Below the pieces are notes generated by a model. That model did no database searches. It was given only the letters and a program-made list of their open reading frames with translations, and was not told the DNA's origin. This document shows positions 17,081-24,898 of a stretch of 64,000 nucleotides of DNA, piece after piece; position 1 is the first letter of the stretch, and every line of letters starts with the position of its first letter. The stretch lies in the NCBI RefSeq assembly GCF_009765975.1, contig NZ_LMUJ01000032.1, positions 265,548 through 329,547 on the forward strand. Reading direction: 5' to 3'. The translations under genes were made by a program, and so were the position numbers. Origin of the DNA: Acidisphaera sp. S103 (GTDB lineage Bacteria; Pseudomonadota; Alphaproteobacteria; Acetobacterales; Acetobacteraceae).

Positions 17081-17866
17081 ATGCGTTTTCCCGTACGGGT
17101 TCTTCTGGCGTTGGTGTTGCTTCCGGCGATTGGCGGCGGTCTGGTCCGAGCGCAGAGCACGACGCCGTCTGACACACTTCGGGTTCCGTCGCATCCATCG
17201 CGCGCTCAGCCCGTGAAACCGCCCGTTGCGGCGCCGAGACGGCCGGTCCGTAAGACGGAGGGGACCAAAACACCGGTCGTGCCGCCGCACGGCCCGACAC
17301 GTCCGCAAAAGGCGGTTGCCGCCGTGGAATCCGGAAAACCGGTGCCGCCCCGGGTCGCGTCGCCCGTCGTTCCGACTCAGCCTTCAGTTGAAACCAAGGC
17401 TGCCCCGGCCGAAAAGCTGCCCGATCCTGAAACGCCCGAGGGCGCTGCCGCGAAACTGCCTCGGTTCGTTTCCCTCCGTTCTGACGACGTCAACATGCGG
17501 GTGGGACCGGGGACCCAATATCCTATCGAATGGGTTTACAAGCGGCGCGATCTGCCGATGGAAATCGAGCGGCAATTTGAGGTTTGGCGGTGGGTGCGCG
17601 ATGCCGACGGCATCCAGGGATGGGTGCATGAGGCGACGCTGATGGGGCGGCGCAGTTTCATCGTGCAGAAGGTCGACGCGACTCTGCGGGCGGATGCCAG
17701 CGAGACTGCCTCGGCGGTCGCCATCCTGAAGCCCGGGGTAATCGGCCGTATCCGGTCGTGCAAGCCCGCGTCCGACTGGTGCGATGTGCAGACTGGATCG
17801 TATCGTGGATACCTGCGGCGGGATCAGTTCTGGGGGGCACTTCCGGGCGAGGCGATCAATCCTTGA
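17081..17866 (+). CDS. Secreted SH3-domain protein
   Basis: Exported 261-residue protein. A signal peptide (residues 1-25) is followed by a proline/lysine-rich linker of about 100 residues that is probably unfolded. Then come two bacterial SH3-like units at about 128-190 (NMRVGPGTQYPIEWVYK...GIQGWVHEATL) and 195-250 (TLRADASETASAVAILKPGVIG...SYRGYLRRDQFWG). Such DUF1058-type proteins are thought to bind cell wall or act as envelope adaptors. AGGA seven bases before the ATG supports the start. Confidence 0.85.
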   Translation: MRFPVRVLLALVLLPAIGGGLVRAQSTTPSDTLRVPSHPSRAQPVKPPVAAPRRPVRKTEGTKTPVVPPHGPTRPQKAVAAVESGKPVPPRVASPVVPTQPSVETKAAPAEKLPDPETPEGAAAKLPRFVSLRSDDVNMRVGPGTQYPIEWVYKRRDLPMEIERQFEVWRWVRDADGIQGWVHEATLMGRRSFIVQKVDATLRADASETASAVAILKPGVIGRIRSCKPASDWCDVQTGSYRGYLRRDQFWGALPGEAINP

Positions 17867-18052
17867 TCGGTGCGACCTTGTGGCGGCCATGCTGGAAACG
17901 ATTTTTTCGAAATTAACGGTCTTTCACGGAAAAATGCCGTAATGAAACGCAAAACTACCTGTCGCGTGGCTACCCTGATCCGAGCCTAAATACCAGACTG
18001 CGATCGTTAGCCCAGCCAAACGCCGGGTTCGTTCGCAGAAGGCAGAAAAGCA

Positions 18053-18523
18053 ATGAATATGATCGCTTCCAGGCCTCTAACTCAGGATCACGACTTTCCA
18101 GGCACGATGACCGTGGCGCTGCAGGGTGTCGTCGTCATCGTCAGTGACGATCCGGGGACGATCGGGAAGGTCGCGCCGGTCTGTGAATTCCTTGAACTGC
18201 GTGTGGAAGTCGTTTCGGCCGGCGTGGACTTGACCCAGGCTCTGCGGGAGCATCGCCCGATGGCGGTGATCAGCGATGTGGACGGCGAGGAGCAGGATGG
18301 TTTTCACACCATGAAGGTGATCGCGCGTTACAACCGCGACCTGCCGATCATGCTGCTGACGGGCGGCGACTCGGTGCTGATGGGCGCCGCGGACGCGGTG
18401 CAGGATATGTGGGGCCTTACGTCGGTCACCCGCACGAGTGGTTTTCCCATGGCGGGCCAGCTTGTCGCTTTTCTGTTCGGCGCCGGCCGGCGGACCGGCG
18501 GCATGCGGCTGGTGCCGATCTGA
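18053..18523 (+). CDS. Response-regulator receiver-like protein
   Basis: Stand-alone receiver-like domain of 156 residues. The paired acidic residues (VSDDP), the phospho-acceptor strand AVISDVDG and LLTGGD (the Thr position) follow the CheY order, although the match is loose and the lysine loop is not obvious (SVTRTSG). No output domain is present. It converges on the DUF6065-like gene with a 21-base gap. A 185-base AT-rich region upstream is likely to hold its promoter. Its partner kinase is not apparent. Confidence 0.6.
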   Translation: MNMIASRPLTQDHDFPGTMTVALQGVVVIVSDDPGTIGKVAPVCEFLELRVEVVSAGVDLTQALREHRPMAVISDVDGEEQDGFHTMKVIARYNRDLPIMLLTGGDSVLMGAADAVQDMWGLTSVTRTSGFPMAGQLVAFLFGAGRRTGGMRLVPI

Positions 18524-18544
18524 TACCGGTCCATTTGGCGGCTG

Positions 18545-19327
18545 TTATCCGGTCGCTGCTTCTTGCTGCCGGCTGCATTGATGCCGCGTCCTGCGCGTGG
18601 TTGTCGCATAGGCACCGAATGAGCGGTTCGGCCGGCTGTTCGGCTCTACGATCGACGCGTGATAAGCATCCCAATGCTCATCCGTCAGTTCGGAAGGCCC
18701 CGGCGTGACGTCCATCCGGTTGAGCGTGTCGTTGCTGTAGCTGTGGCGCGGCACTGGTTGGGCCTGGACCAGCGGAAAATCGGCGCGCAGGCGAATCGGC
18801 ATGTGGCTGCGGGTGAATCGCATGTTGGTGAACAGGGGACCGAACCAGCGGTCCGTTTCGACAATGCCCTCGAACAGGCAAAGCCCGCCGACCTGGGGCA
18901 TGTTGGCGGGAGATCGCACGAGCAGATGCCAATCCGGCGCGGTCTGCGCGATCAATCCGGTCCAAAGTTGCAAGGTTCCAGGCTCGGGCAATGCCGTTAG
19001 AAACGGTGGCGAGCAGCCCTTCAGAGTCTCGGGCGCCAAGGAATCGAATTCCGCCGCGTAGTCGGGAAGCTGTGCCGAAGGCAGCAGCGGCATCCAGTCT
19101 GGTGCGGCGTCGCAGCGCCAGAATACATCAGAACCGTCCCAGAGCAGCTCGAGGTCGATGGGTGGAAACAGCCACCATCCGAACGCGGTAGCGCTGGTCA
19201 GCGCCTCACAATACCGCACGGCTCTTACTGGCAGGGTGCCGCACGCGGATCGGTCTGCCCGCATAGGCGCCCTGCCGTGGCTGGTGAGTTGATAAAAGCG
19301 GACGATGGGATCGCTGCTGCCGGTCAT
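18545..19327 (-). CDS. DUF6065-like protein
   Basis: 260-residue protein of unknown function that I match to the DUF6065 group. Family-like features are a central FGWWLFPPIDLELLWDG and the block LLVRSPANMPQVGGL followed by LFEGIVETDRWF and MRFTR. The C-terminal ~40 residues are basic and look disordered. There is no signal peptide or membrane segment, so it is cytosolic. It lies downstream of a short peptide gene with two 18-residue repeats on the same strand, separated by a strong hairpin, so it may act on that peptide. That link is inference; no catalytic motif is recognisable. Confidence 0.7.
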   Translation of the reverse strand: MTGSSDPIVRFYQLTSHGRAPMRADRSACGTLPVRAVRYCEALTSATAFGWWLFPPIDLELLWDGSDVFWRCDAAPDWMPLLPSAQLPDYAAEFDSLAPETLKGCSPPFLTALPEPGTLQLWTGLIAQTAPDWHLLVRSPANMPQVGGLCLFEGIVETDRWFGPLFTNMRFTRSHMPIRLRADFPLVQAQPVPRHSYSNDTLNRMDVTPGPSELTDEHWDAYHASIVEPNSRPNRSFGAYATTTRRTRHQCSRQQEAATG

Positions 19328-19462
19328 GATAAGGGCTACCTTTGCGGCGGGAGGAAGGCCCCCCAGGGCCGAAATCGGCGTCGCGGTGGCCTGCTTCGAA
19401 CATGAGGCAGGCCTGAAGGCGGCGCTACGCCTGGATTTCCTTGTGCATCAAATACGCACATT

Positions 19463-19498
19463 CGTCCGTGGCACGACGAGATCGACGTGCCACGGACG
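19463..19498. terminator. 13-bp perfect hairpin between peptide gene and DUF6065-like gene
   Basis: CGTCCGTGGCACG (19463-19475) and CGTGCCACGGACG (19486-19498) are perfect inverted arms around a 10-base loop. On the minus strand the hairpin follows the peptide stop by about 24 bases. No clear U-run follows, so it may be an attenuator or a 3-prime stabiliser rather than a full terminator. It would allow more peptide than downstream protein to be made. Confidence 0.55.
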
Positions 19499-19521
19499 TG
19501 TCGCCGCGATCGGTTATCCGA

Positions 19522-19686
19522 TCAGGCACCCAGGATCGGCAGGCGGTAGCCGCCGCCCAGGCGGATCTTGCCGGCGTCAGCGGTGTTCGCTGGCAGACGG
19601 TAGCCGCCACCCAGGCGAATCTTGCCTGCGTCGGCGGTGGAAGCTGACGTAACGACTTCGGCGGCGCTTTTGCTGTAAACCAACAT
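19522..19686 (-). CDS. Tandem-repeat small peptide, candidate RiPP precursor
   Basis: 54-residue peptide. A 16-residue leader-like N-terminus (MLVYSKSAAEVVTSAS) is followed by two tandem 18-residue units, each holding TADAGKIRLGGGYRLP and differing only at the last two residues. The DNA repeats have a 54-base period and differ at several third positions, so the protein sequence is being conserved. ATG 19686 is chosen over 19713 because AAGGA lies seven bases upstream. Repeated core segments behind a short leader are typical of ribosomally made, modified peptides. No known modifying enzyme class is nearby; the DUF6065-like gene is the only close partner. Confidence 0.65.
   Translation of the reverse strand: MLVYSKSAAEVVTSASTADAGKIRLGGGYRLPANTADAGKIRLGGGYRLPILGA
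19532..19639 (-). repeat. Two tandem 54-bp coding repeats
   Basis: In-frame duplication within the small peptide gene, each copy 54 bases (18 codons). The copies share the TADAGKIRLGGGYRLP protein core but differ by several silent bases (for example GGCAGGCGGTAG against GGCAGACGGTAG on the plus strand). They are therefore not a fresh duplication, and the repeat appears maintained. Confidence 0.85.
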
Positions 19687-19721
19687 TCGGATTTCCTTGC
19701 CTTGATGAAACACGCCAACAG

Positions 19722-19758
19722 GATCAGGGCAGTCAGCCCGTGGCCGACCGCCCTGATC
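19722..19758 (-). promoter_or_regulatory. Leader hairpin upstream of the peptide gene
   Basis: GATCAGGGC (19722-19730) and GCCCTGATC (19750-19758) form a perfect 9-bp stem with a 19-base loop, 36 bases before the peptide ATG on the minus strand. It lies in the presumed untranslated leader and could be an operator or an RNA control element. The function is not known. Confidence 0.4.
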
Positions 19759-19881
19759 GAAATCGTCTCGATAATCGTTCCTAAAACTTACAGGACCCTA
19801 GGTATCGCACGCCTTTTCGAAGTCATGTTGAAGCGATACAGCCCTTGGGATTCAAGACATAGCTGTTCCGTTGACGCGCTG

Positions 19882-19910
19882 AAGTTAGCTGGATCATAAG
19901 CCGTTGTCAA
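19882..19910 (-). promoter_or_regulatory. Candidate sigma70-type promoter for the peptide gene
   Basis: On the minus strand a consensus -35 TTGACA (19910-19905) is followed after 17 bases by TAACTT (19887-19882), a weak -10. It would give a leader of about 190 bases before the peptide ATG. The surrounding 19,770-19,960 stretch is unusually AT-rich for this window. I see no gene in 19687-20119. Confidence 0.4.
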
Positions 19911-20096
19911 GCTATATATTCCTAATATGACGCTTTTCCATGAAATTAGTCCTTTGCGAATGAAGGAGGGTTCCGGATTGGGCACAAATCGCACCCTCCG
20001 CGGCAGCTTTCGCCACGGGGGGTCTGATCACGGCCGTGGGTTCGGATGAGACTCGCTCCTCGCGACGATAATCCGGCCAATTGGCGAGGGGGCTGC

Positions 20097-20113
20097 ATCC
20101 CGCCCGGCGGGAT
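20097..20113 (-). terminator. GC-rich hairpin after the YeiH-like gene
   Basis: ATCCCGC (20097-20103) and GCGGGAT (20107-20113) form a 7-bp stem with a 3-base loop. It starts six bases past the stop codon of the minus-strand transporter gene. There is no T-run, so factor-independent termination is uncertain. Confidence 0.35.
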
Positions 20114-20119
20114 CACGTT

Positions 20120-21151
20120 CTACAGCACGTGGGTCCAGCTCTGCACGGCGAGGCTCGACGCGGCGACCACGAACCAGGTTACCAGGCCCAGAACGAGTGG
20201 CCGGCTGCCGGCGCCGACGAAGGCGCGCCAATGGCCTTGCAGTCCGACAGCAGCCAAGGCGACGACCATCACGACACGGCCCAGCATCTGCACCTCCATC
20301 GCGTGCGAACCGATCAGGCCAGCGGTGTTGGCCGCCGCCGCGAGCACGAACAAGATGATGAAGGCCGGCACCGCGGCGTAGACGCGCCTGGCCAGCGACT
20401 GCGAGGCGGCGTTCTCATCCTTCGCCAGCAGGGGCATTGCCAGACCGAAGCCCAGCACCAGCGGAATGATCATTGTCGTGCGGGTCAGTTTGACGATCGT
20501 CGCGATGGTGCCCGCTGCCTGGCTGAAGGCGAACCCGGCGGCGACCACGGCCGAGGTGTCATTGATCGCGGTCCCGGCCCAAATCCCGAAGCCGTTGTCG
20601 CTGAGGCGAAGCAGGTGGCCCAGCGCCGGGAAGGTGAACACGGCGACCATGTTGAAGAAGAACACGACAGTGATCGAATACGCGATCTCCTCGGCTTTCG
20701 CGCGGATCACCGGCGCGAGGGCAGCGATGGCCGACCCGCCGCAGATCGTAGTGCCGATGCCGATCAGGCAACGCATCCGCCAGTCGATACCGAGCGATTT
20801 GCCCAGCCACAAGGCGCAGAGGAGGCCCGACGTCATGGTGACCGCGAGCAGCGGTAATGATCCGAGGCCGGTTCTGGCGATGTCGCCGAGGTTGAGGCTG
20901 GCACCCAGCAGGATGATGCCACCCTTCAGGCACAGCTTGCTGGTTTCTGAAATCCCCAGGGATTTTTGCCGTGCGATGGATGGGGCCGCGTTCGCGAGCA
21001 ACACGCCGATGGCGATCGCGAACAAAGGGGCACCGATCAGCGGTGCAAAGGATCCGCCGACTTCGGCCAGCGCGGCGATACAAATGCATAGGAGCAGGCC
21101 AAGACCGCGACGCAACCACGCCTGTGTCGCTATCTTGGATTGCGTCTGCAT
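20120..21151 (-). CDS. YeiH/UPF0324 family membrane transporter
   Basis: Integral membrane protein of 343 residues with about ten hydrophobic helices, family UPF0324 (Cons_hypoth698, YeiH). Members are called putative sulfate or sulfite exporters; the true substrate is unsettled. Family marks include GIGTTICGGSAIAALAPVI and FGIWAGTAINDTSAVVAAG. The ATG at 21151 has AAGG seven bases upstream, whereas the longer GTG start at 21187 has no ribosome-binding site. It is on the same strand as the peptide/DUF6065 genes, but 430 bases separate them. Confidence 0.88.
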   Translation of the reverse strand: MQTQSKIATQAWLRRGLGLLLCICIAALAEVGGSFAPLIGAPLFAIAIGVLLANAAPSIARQKSLGISETSKLCLKGGIILLGASLNLGDIARTGLGSLPLLAVTMTSGLLCALWLGKSLGIDWRMRCLIGIGTTICGGSAIAALAPVIRAKAEEIAYSITVVFFFNMVAVFTFPALGHLLRLSDNGFGIWAGTAINDTSAVVAAGFAFSQAAGTIATIVKLTRTTMIIPLVLGFGLAMPLLAKDENAASQSLARRVYAAVPAFIILFVLAAAANTAGLIGSHAMEVQMLGRVVMVVALAAVGLQGHWRAFVGAGSRPLVLGLVTWFVVAASSLAVQSWTHVL

Positions 21152-21534
21152 CGTCAGGCCTTGAACCGCCACTTCATTCTCCGTCACTTAGCGACGCGAG
21201 ATATTGGCGTATGAACGAACATCTGTCACCAATCAGACGCCGTATAAAAAATTCTCGCGAATTAGCGGGTAAGGGCAGAAAGTTTTAGCCAATTCATTCA
21301 AACGAGATTCATCATTTTTCACGATTTCGTGATGTTTCAGCGCGAGGAGTATTGCTGTTTGTCGCGTAATTCAGTACGTATCGATACAATACTCCCGTTC
21401 AAGTTGTGGAAGCTCAATGAATTTAGCAGTCGCCTGAGAAGGTTGTCGCCATTCGCCGGCAACCCTCACGCTCCCAAGACACGCCGGCGGCTCCGGATCA
21501 TGCGGCCACGCTCCGCCTGCGCCTCTTCGGTCAC
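21152..21534. other. Intergenic region upstream of the BTAD regulator
   Basis: About 380 bases. The left part is AT-rich and probably contains divergent promoters for the YeiH-like gene and the regulator. From 21427 to 21534 the frame of the downstream regulator stays open and reads like the missing first strand of its domain (LRLRLFGH just before the ATG), yet it contains no ATG, GTG or TTG. No separate gene is apparent. Confidence 0.5.
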
Positions 21535-23637
21535 ATGGCGGTGGACGATTCGAAGGGCCGAACCTATCTGCCGCGGACACGAAAAACCCGAGCCCTTCTG
21601 GCCGTCCTGGCAATGGCGAGCCCAAGGCCGGTGCTGCGCCAGCAATTGGCCTCATTGCTTTGGAGCCGCCGCGAGCAGGAGCAGGCCCGTGGCTCCCTGC
21701 GGCAGAGCGTGCATGAGCTGCAGGACGCGCTGGGTCCGGCATGGAGCCATCTGTTCGTCACCGATCGACATTATCTGTCACTTCGCGGCGCAGCCATGGA
21801 GATCGATGTCCTGTCGCTGGCGCAGCCCGCCGCGATCTCGGTGGAAATCCTCGGTCAGTTCGAGGATGTGCTGCTGGAGGACCTCAACGGTCTCGACCCC
21901 GCATTCGACCGCTGGCTGGATGATGAGCGAGCCAGGTTTCGGCGGATCGGCCGGGCGATCGGCGAAAGCCTGCTGGCCAAATGTGAGGATCCGATCGCCG
22001 CGATCGGTGCGGCCGAACAGTTGTTGGCCATCGATCGAACGCATGAGGGGGCGTGGCGCACGATCATGCGCAGCCATGCCGAACGCGGCGACCTGGGGGC
22101 GGCGGCGACGTCCTATGAGCGCTGTCGCGGCATCCTGGCCGAGAATTTGGATGGCCGTCCTTCGCCCGAAACCGAGGATCTGATCGGGCGCATTCGTGCG
22201 CAGGCCAGTGCGGGGCGGCTTTCGGGCCAGCCCAATCCCGGTCGCGGCATGGCGGAAGACCAGGCCTTCTACACGCCACCTCGGCCCACTCCCCGCCGCG
22301 ACAGATCGACGTTGCGCCTGCGCGTGGCGCCCTTGCGGACGATTGGCACAGAGCATGATGACGGGCTGGCCCTGGGGTTGGCCGAGGAAATCTCCGCCGG
22401 TCTGTCACGATTCCGTTGGATATCATGCGTGCCCGGCAGCTTCTGGCCAGGCATGCCGGCCGGTGGCGATGCTTCAGCGGGCGGCCTGGTCGCGTTGGAA
22501 GCGGACCTTGTCCTGGACGGCACAATTCAATATGGCGCCGGCCGGGTTCGGATCATCGTCCGGCTGATCGACATGCGGGCGGATGGAGAGATCGCCTGGG
22601 CCGGGCGGTTCGATCGTTCGATAGCCGATCCGCTGAGCATGCAGGACGAGTTGGGGGCCGCGATCGTCGCCCAGGTCGATCCCGAGTTGATGAAGCATGA
22701 GGGTCGGCGAACCGCGGGCGGACGATTGCATGATATGACGGCGCAGGACCTGTTGTTGCAGGCTCTGCCCGCGCTCTATCGGCTGGAACGGGTCGGCTAC
22801 GTCGATGCCCGCCGTTTGCTGGAGGCTTCGCTGCGCGTGGACCCAGGCAATTCGGTGGCGCATGGATGGCTGGCCTATTGGAACCTGCTGTATGTCGGGC
22901 AGGGCTGGGCGACCGATCCGGGGGAATCCGCCGCCGAGGCCGCACGTCTGGCGGAACGGGCGGTGATGCTCGATCCGGGGGATGCGCGAGCACTGACCTT
23001 GGCGGGGCATGTGCGCGGCTTCCTGGGTAAACACCCGGAAGAGGCTAGCGCCCTGCACGAACGGGCCATCGCGCTCAATCCCAACCTGGCGATCGCGTGG
23101 TGTTTCTCCGGCCTTGCGCATTTTTACATGGGCCGTCACGAAGAAGCGCTGCGGCGTATCAACCAGGCGATCCACCTGTCGCCGTCCGATCCGCATGTTT
23201 TCTTTTTCGACATGGCCCTGATCATGCCGCACCTGATGCGCGGCGATTGCGCGAGCGCGGTCGAAGCCGGGCGGCGGGCGATCGAACTCAATCCATTATT
23301 TTCGTCGGCATACAAAGGATATCTTGCCGCCCTGGGGTGGATACGTCGCCCGCGTGAGGCGCGGGAGGTGCTGGACCGGTTGCTGGCCCTTGAGCCAGGC
23401 TTTTCGATCGAGGCGGCGGTGGTGCGGTCGCCGCTGAAGCGTCCCGAGGATATTGCCCGCTATGCCGAAGGTCTCCGGCTGGCGGGGCTGCGCGAGCGAA
23501 ACGGACCGCTGGGCACGGCGACCCTGGCGATCGAGCATTCTGTCATTGATCTTGTGGTTGAGGCACCGCACAGTCCCGTTACGATGCTGGATGGGTCGTA
23601 TAGCAGGGGAAAACTGGGAAATGACACGAATTGGTAG
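21535..23637 (+). CDS. BTAD/winged-helix transcriptional regulator with TolB-like and TPR domains
   Basis: Large one-component regulator of 700 residues. Residues ~1-90 form an OmpR/SARP-like winged helix (RTRKTRALLAVLAM...LASLLWSRREQEQARGSLRQ). About 95-220 is the BTAD helical domain (ERGDLGAAATSYERC). About 260-400 resembles the TolB-N/FlgO-like module found in adenylate-cyclase relatives, and about 420-650 are TPR helices. No cyclase or kinase domain is present. The coding frame stays open upstream with domain-like sequence, but 21535 is the only ordinary start. It overlaps the next gene by 17 bases. Confidence 0.82.
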   Translation: MAVDDSKGRTYLPRTRKTRALLAVLAMASPRPVLRQQLASLLWSRREQEQARGSLRQSVHELQDALGPAWSHLFVTDRHYLSLRGAAMEIDVLSLAQPAAISVEILGQFEDVLLEDLNGLDPAFDRWLDDERARFRRIGRAIGESLLAKCEDPIAAIGAAEQLLAIDRTHEGAWRTIMRSHAERGDLGAAATSYERCRGILAENLDGRPSPETEDLIGRIRAQASAGRLSGQPNPGRGMAEDQAFYTPPRPTPRRDRSTLRLRVAPLRTIGTEHDDGLALGLAEEISAGLSRFRWISCVPGSFWPGMPAGGDASAGGLVALEADLVLDGTIQYGAGRVRIIVRLIDMRADGEIAWAGRFDRSIADPLSMQDELGAAIVAQVDPELMKHEGRRTAGGRLHDMTAQDLLLQALPALYRLERVGYVDARRLLEASLRVDPGNSVAHGWLAYWNLLYVGQGWATDPGESAAEAARLAERAVMLDPGDARALTLAGHVRGFLGKHPEEASALHERAIALNPNLAIAWCFSGLAHFYMGRHEEALRRINQAIHLSPSDPHVFFFDMALIMPHLMRGDCASAVEAGRRAIELNPLFSSAYKGYLAALGWIRRPREAREVLDRLLALEPGFSIEAAVVRSPLKRPEDIARYAEGLRLAGLRERNGPLGTATLAIEHSVIDLVVEAPHSPVTMLDGSYSRGKLGNDTNW

Positions 23638-24661
23638 GATCCGTGGTCTCGCGCTGCTGACTGGGGCACTGATGTGCGCGGTTTGGGGCCGGCCGGCGAT
23701 GGCGGAGGGATCGGGGTCGGCGACATTGGACGCGGCCATCGCGCGTGGACAGGTGCTGTGCGGGTTGTCGGGTCAGGTGCCAGGATTTTCGCTGCCCGAC
23801 AGTCAGGGCGTCATGCGGGGACTGGATGCGGATTCCTGTCGGGCGGTCGCGGCGGCGGCGCTGGGCGATGCCGGCAAGGCGAAGTTCGTCGCGACCACGA
23901 CGCAGAACCGCTTCACCGCGCTGCAATCGGGTGAAGTCGACGTGTTATCCCGCAGCACGACCTGGACGCTCGGGCGCGAGGCCAACCTGGGGTTGGAGTT
24001 CGCCTGGGTCAATTACTATGACGGCACCGGATTCCTGGTGAAGACGTCATCCGGCGTAAAGTCGGCGAAAGACATGGACGGTGCGACGATTTGCGTGCAA
24101 CCCGGCACGAGCACGGAACTCGCCATCAACGACTACTTCCGGCTGAACAAGATGAAGTTCACGCCAATTCTGATCCAGGACCTGCCGGAGATACAAGGTG
24201 CGTTCCTGTCGGGTCGTTGCGATGCGTACTCGACGGATTCGTCCGCGCTGGCGACGTTCCGGTTTAGCCAGGGACCAAAGGCGGCCGATCTGGTCTTGCT
24301 GCCTGAGATCATCAGCAAGGAACCGCTGGGCGTGATGGTCCGTAAGGGCGACGATAAGTGGTTCGATGTCGTACGCTGGACGTTTATCGCGATGATCACG
24401 GCCGAAGAGAAGGGAATCACCAGTGCGAACGTGGATACGTTCATGAACAGCGCGGACCCGGATATCCGGCGGCTGCTTGGGCTGGAAGGGGACATGGGCA
24501 AGGCGTTGGGGCTGGATAACAAGTGGGCCTACAACGTGATCAAGCAGGTCGGGAACCTCGGGGAGGTTTGGGACCGGAATATCACTCCGATGGGTGTGAC
24601 CCGGGGGATCAACAATATCTGGACGAAGGGTGGCTTGCAGTACGCACCGCCGATTCGGTGA
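23621..24661 (+). CDS. Amino-acid ABC transporter substrate-binding protein (AapJ/BztA-like)
   Basis: Periplasmic type 2 solute-binding protein of 346 residues with a signal peptide (cleavage near AMAEG, residue ~28). The body reads like the general amino-acid binders AapJ/BztA: VLCGLSGQVPGFSLPDSQG, LDADSCRAVAAA, FVATTTQNRFTALQSGEVD and EIISKEPLGVMVRKGDD. No permease or ATPase genes follow, so it is an orphan or serves a distant transporter. Its start lies inside the end of the BTAD regulator gene, so the two are co-transcribed, which suggests that it may present a ligand to signalling. Confidence 0.88.
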   Translation: MTRIGRIRGLALLTGALMCAVWGRPAMAEGSGSATLDAAIARGQVLCGLSGQVPGFSLPDSQGVMRGLDADSCRAVAAAALGDAGKAKFVATTTQNRFTALQSGEVDVLSRSTTWTLGREANLGLEFAWVNYYDGTGFLVKTSSGVKSAKDMDGATICVQPGTSTELAINDYFRLNKMKFTPILIQDLPEIQGAFLSGRCDAYSTDSSALATFRFSQGPKAADLVLLPEIISKEPLGVMVRKGDDKWFDVVRWTFIAMITAEEKGITSANVDTFMNSADPDIRRLLGLEGDMGKALGLDNKWAYNVIKQVGNLGEVWDRNITPMGVTRGINNIWTKGGLQYAPPIR

Positions 24662-24860
24662 CGGTGAGGCCTGGTGGTGGCCAGGGTGGTTTCCCGGCCA
24701 TCGCCATCCAAACCTGGAACGTCGCGCCGCGGCGATAACCGCGCATCCGTATTTAGAAATCCTGTTCGATCCCCAGAACCAGCCGGCGGATTCCTCCATT
24801 GTTGCCGGTCCGGTGTTGCCCGTTCGCGCGCTGGACTGTAGGGCGAACTGAAACCGTGAC

Positions 24861-24877
24861 AGGACCCGACGGGTCCT
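24861..24877. promoter_or_regulatory. 7-bp hairpin in the SDR gene leader
   Basis: AGGACCC (24861-24867) and GGGTCCT (24871-24877) pair perfectly around GAC, nine bases before the AAGGAG ribosome-binding site of the SDR gene. It may end the upstream transcript or control access to the ribosome-binding site. The whole 24662-24898 gap holds no other supported feature. Confidence 0.35.
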
Positions 24878-24898
24878 GGCGTTTCAAGGAGAATGTGG

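Noticed and set aside
17081-17095. GGAATAA near 17071 resembling the ECF -35 box
   Set aside because: No CGGTA at the right spacing, and it overlaps the start codon of the SH3 protein gene.
19788-19994. 68-codon minus-strand frame upstream of the repeat peptide
   Set aside because: AT-rich leader region without ribosome-binding site or family match; it overlaps the candidate promoter.
24753-24898. Minus-strand frame ending RLVLGIEQDF, like the last strand of an outer-membrane barrel
   Set aside because: It has no start or barrel body and runs into the leader and start of the SDR gene, so it is probably chance or at most a trace.
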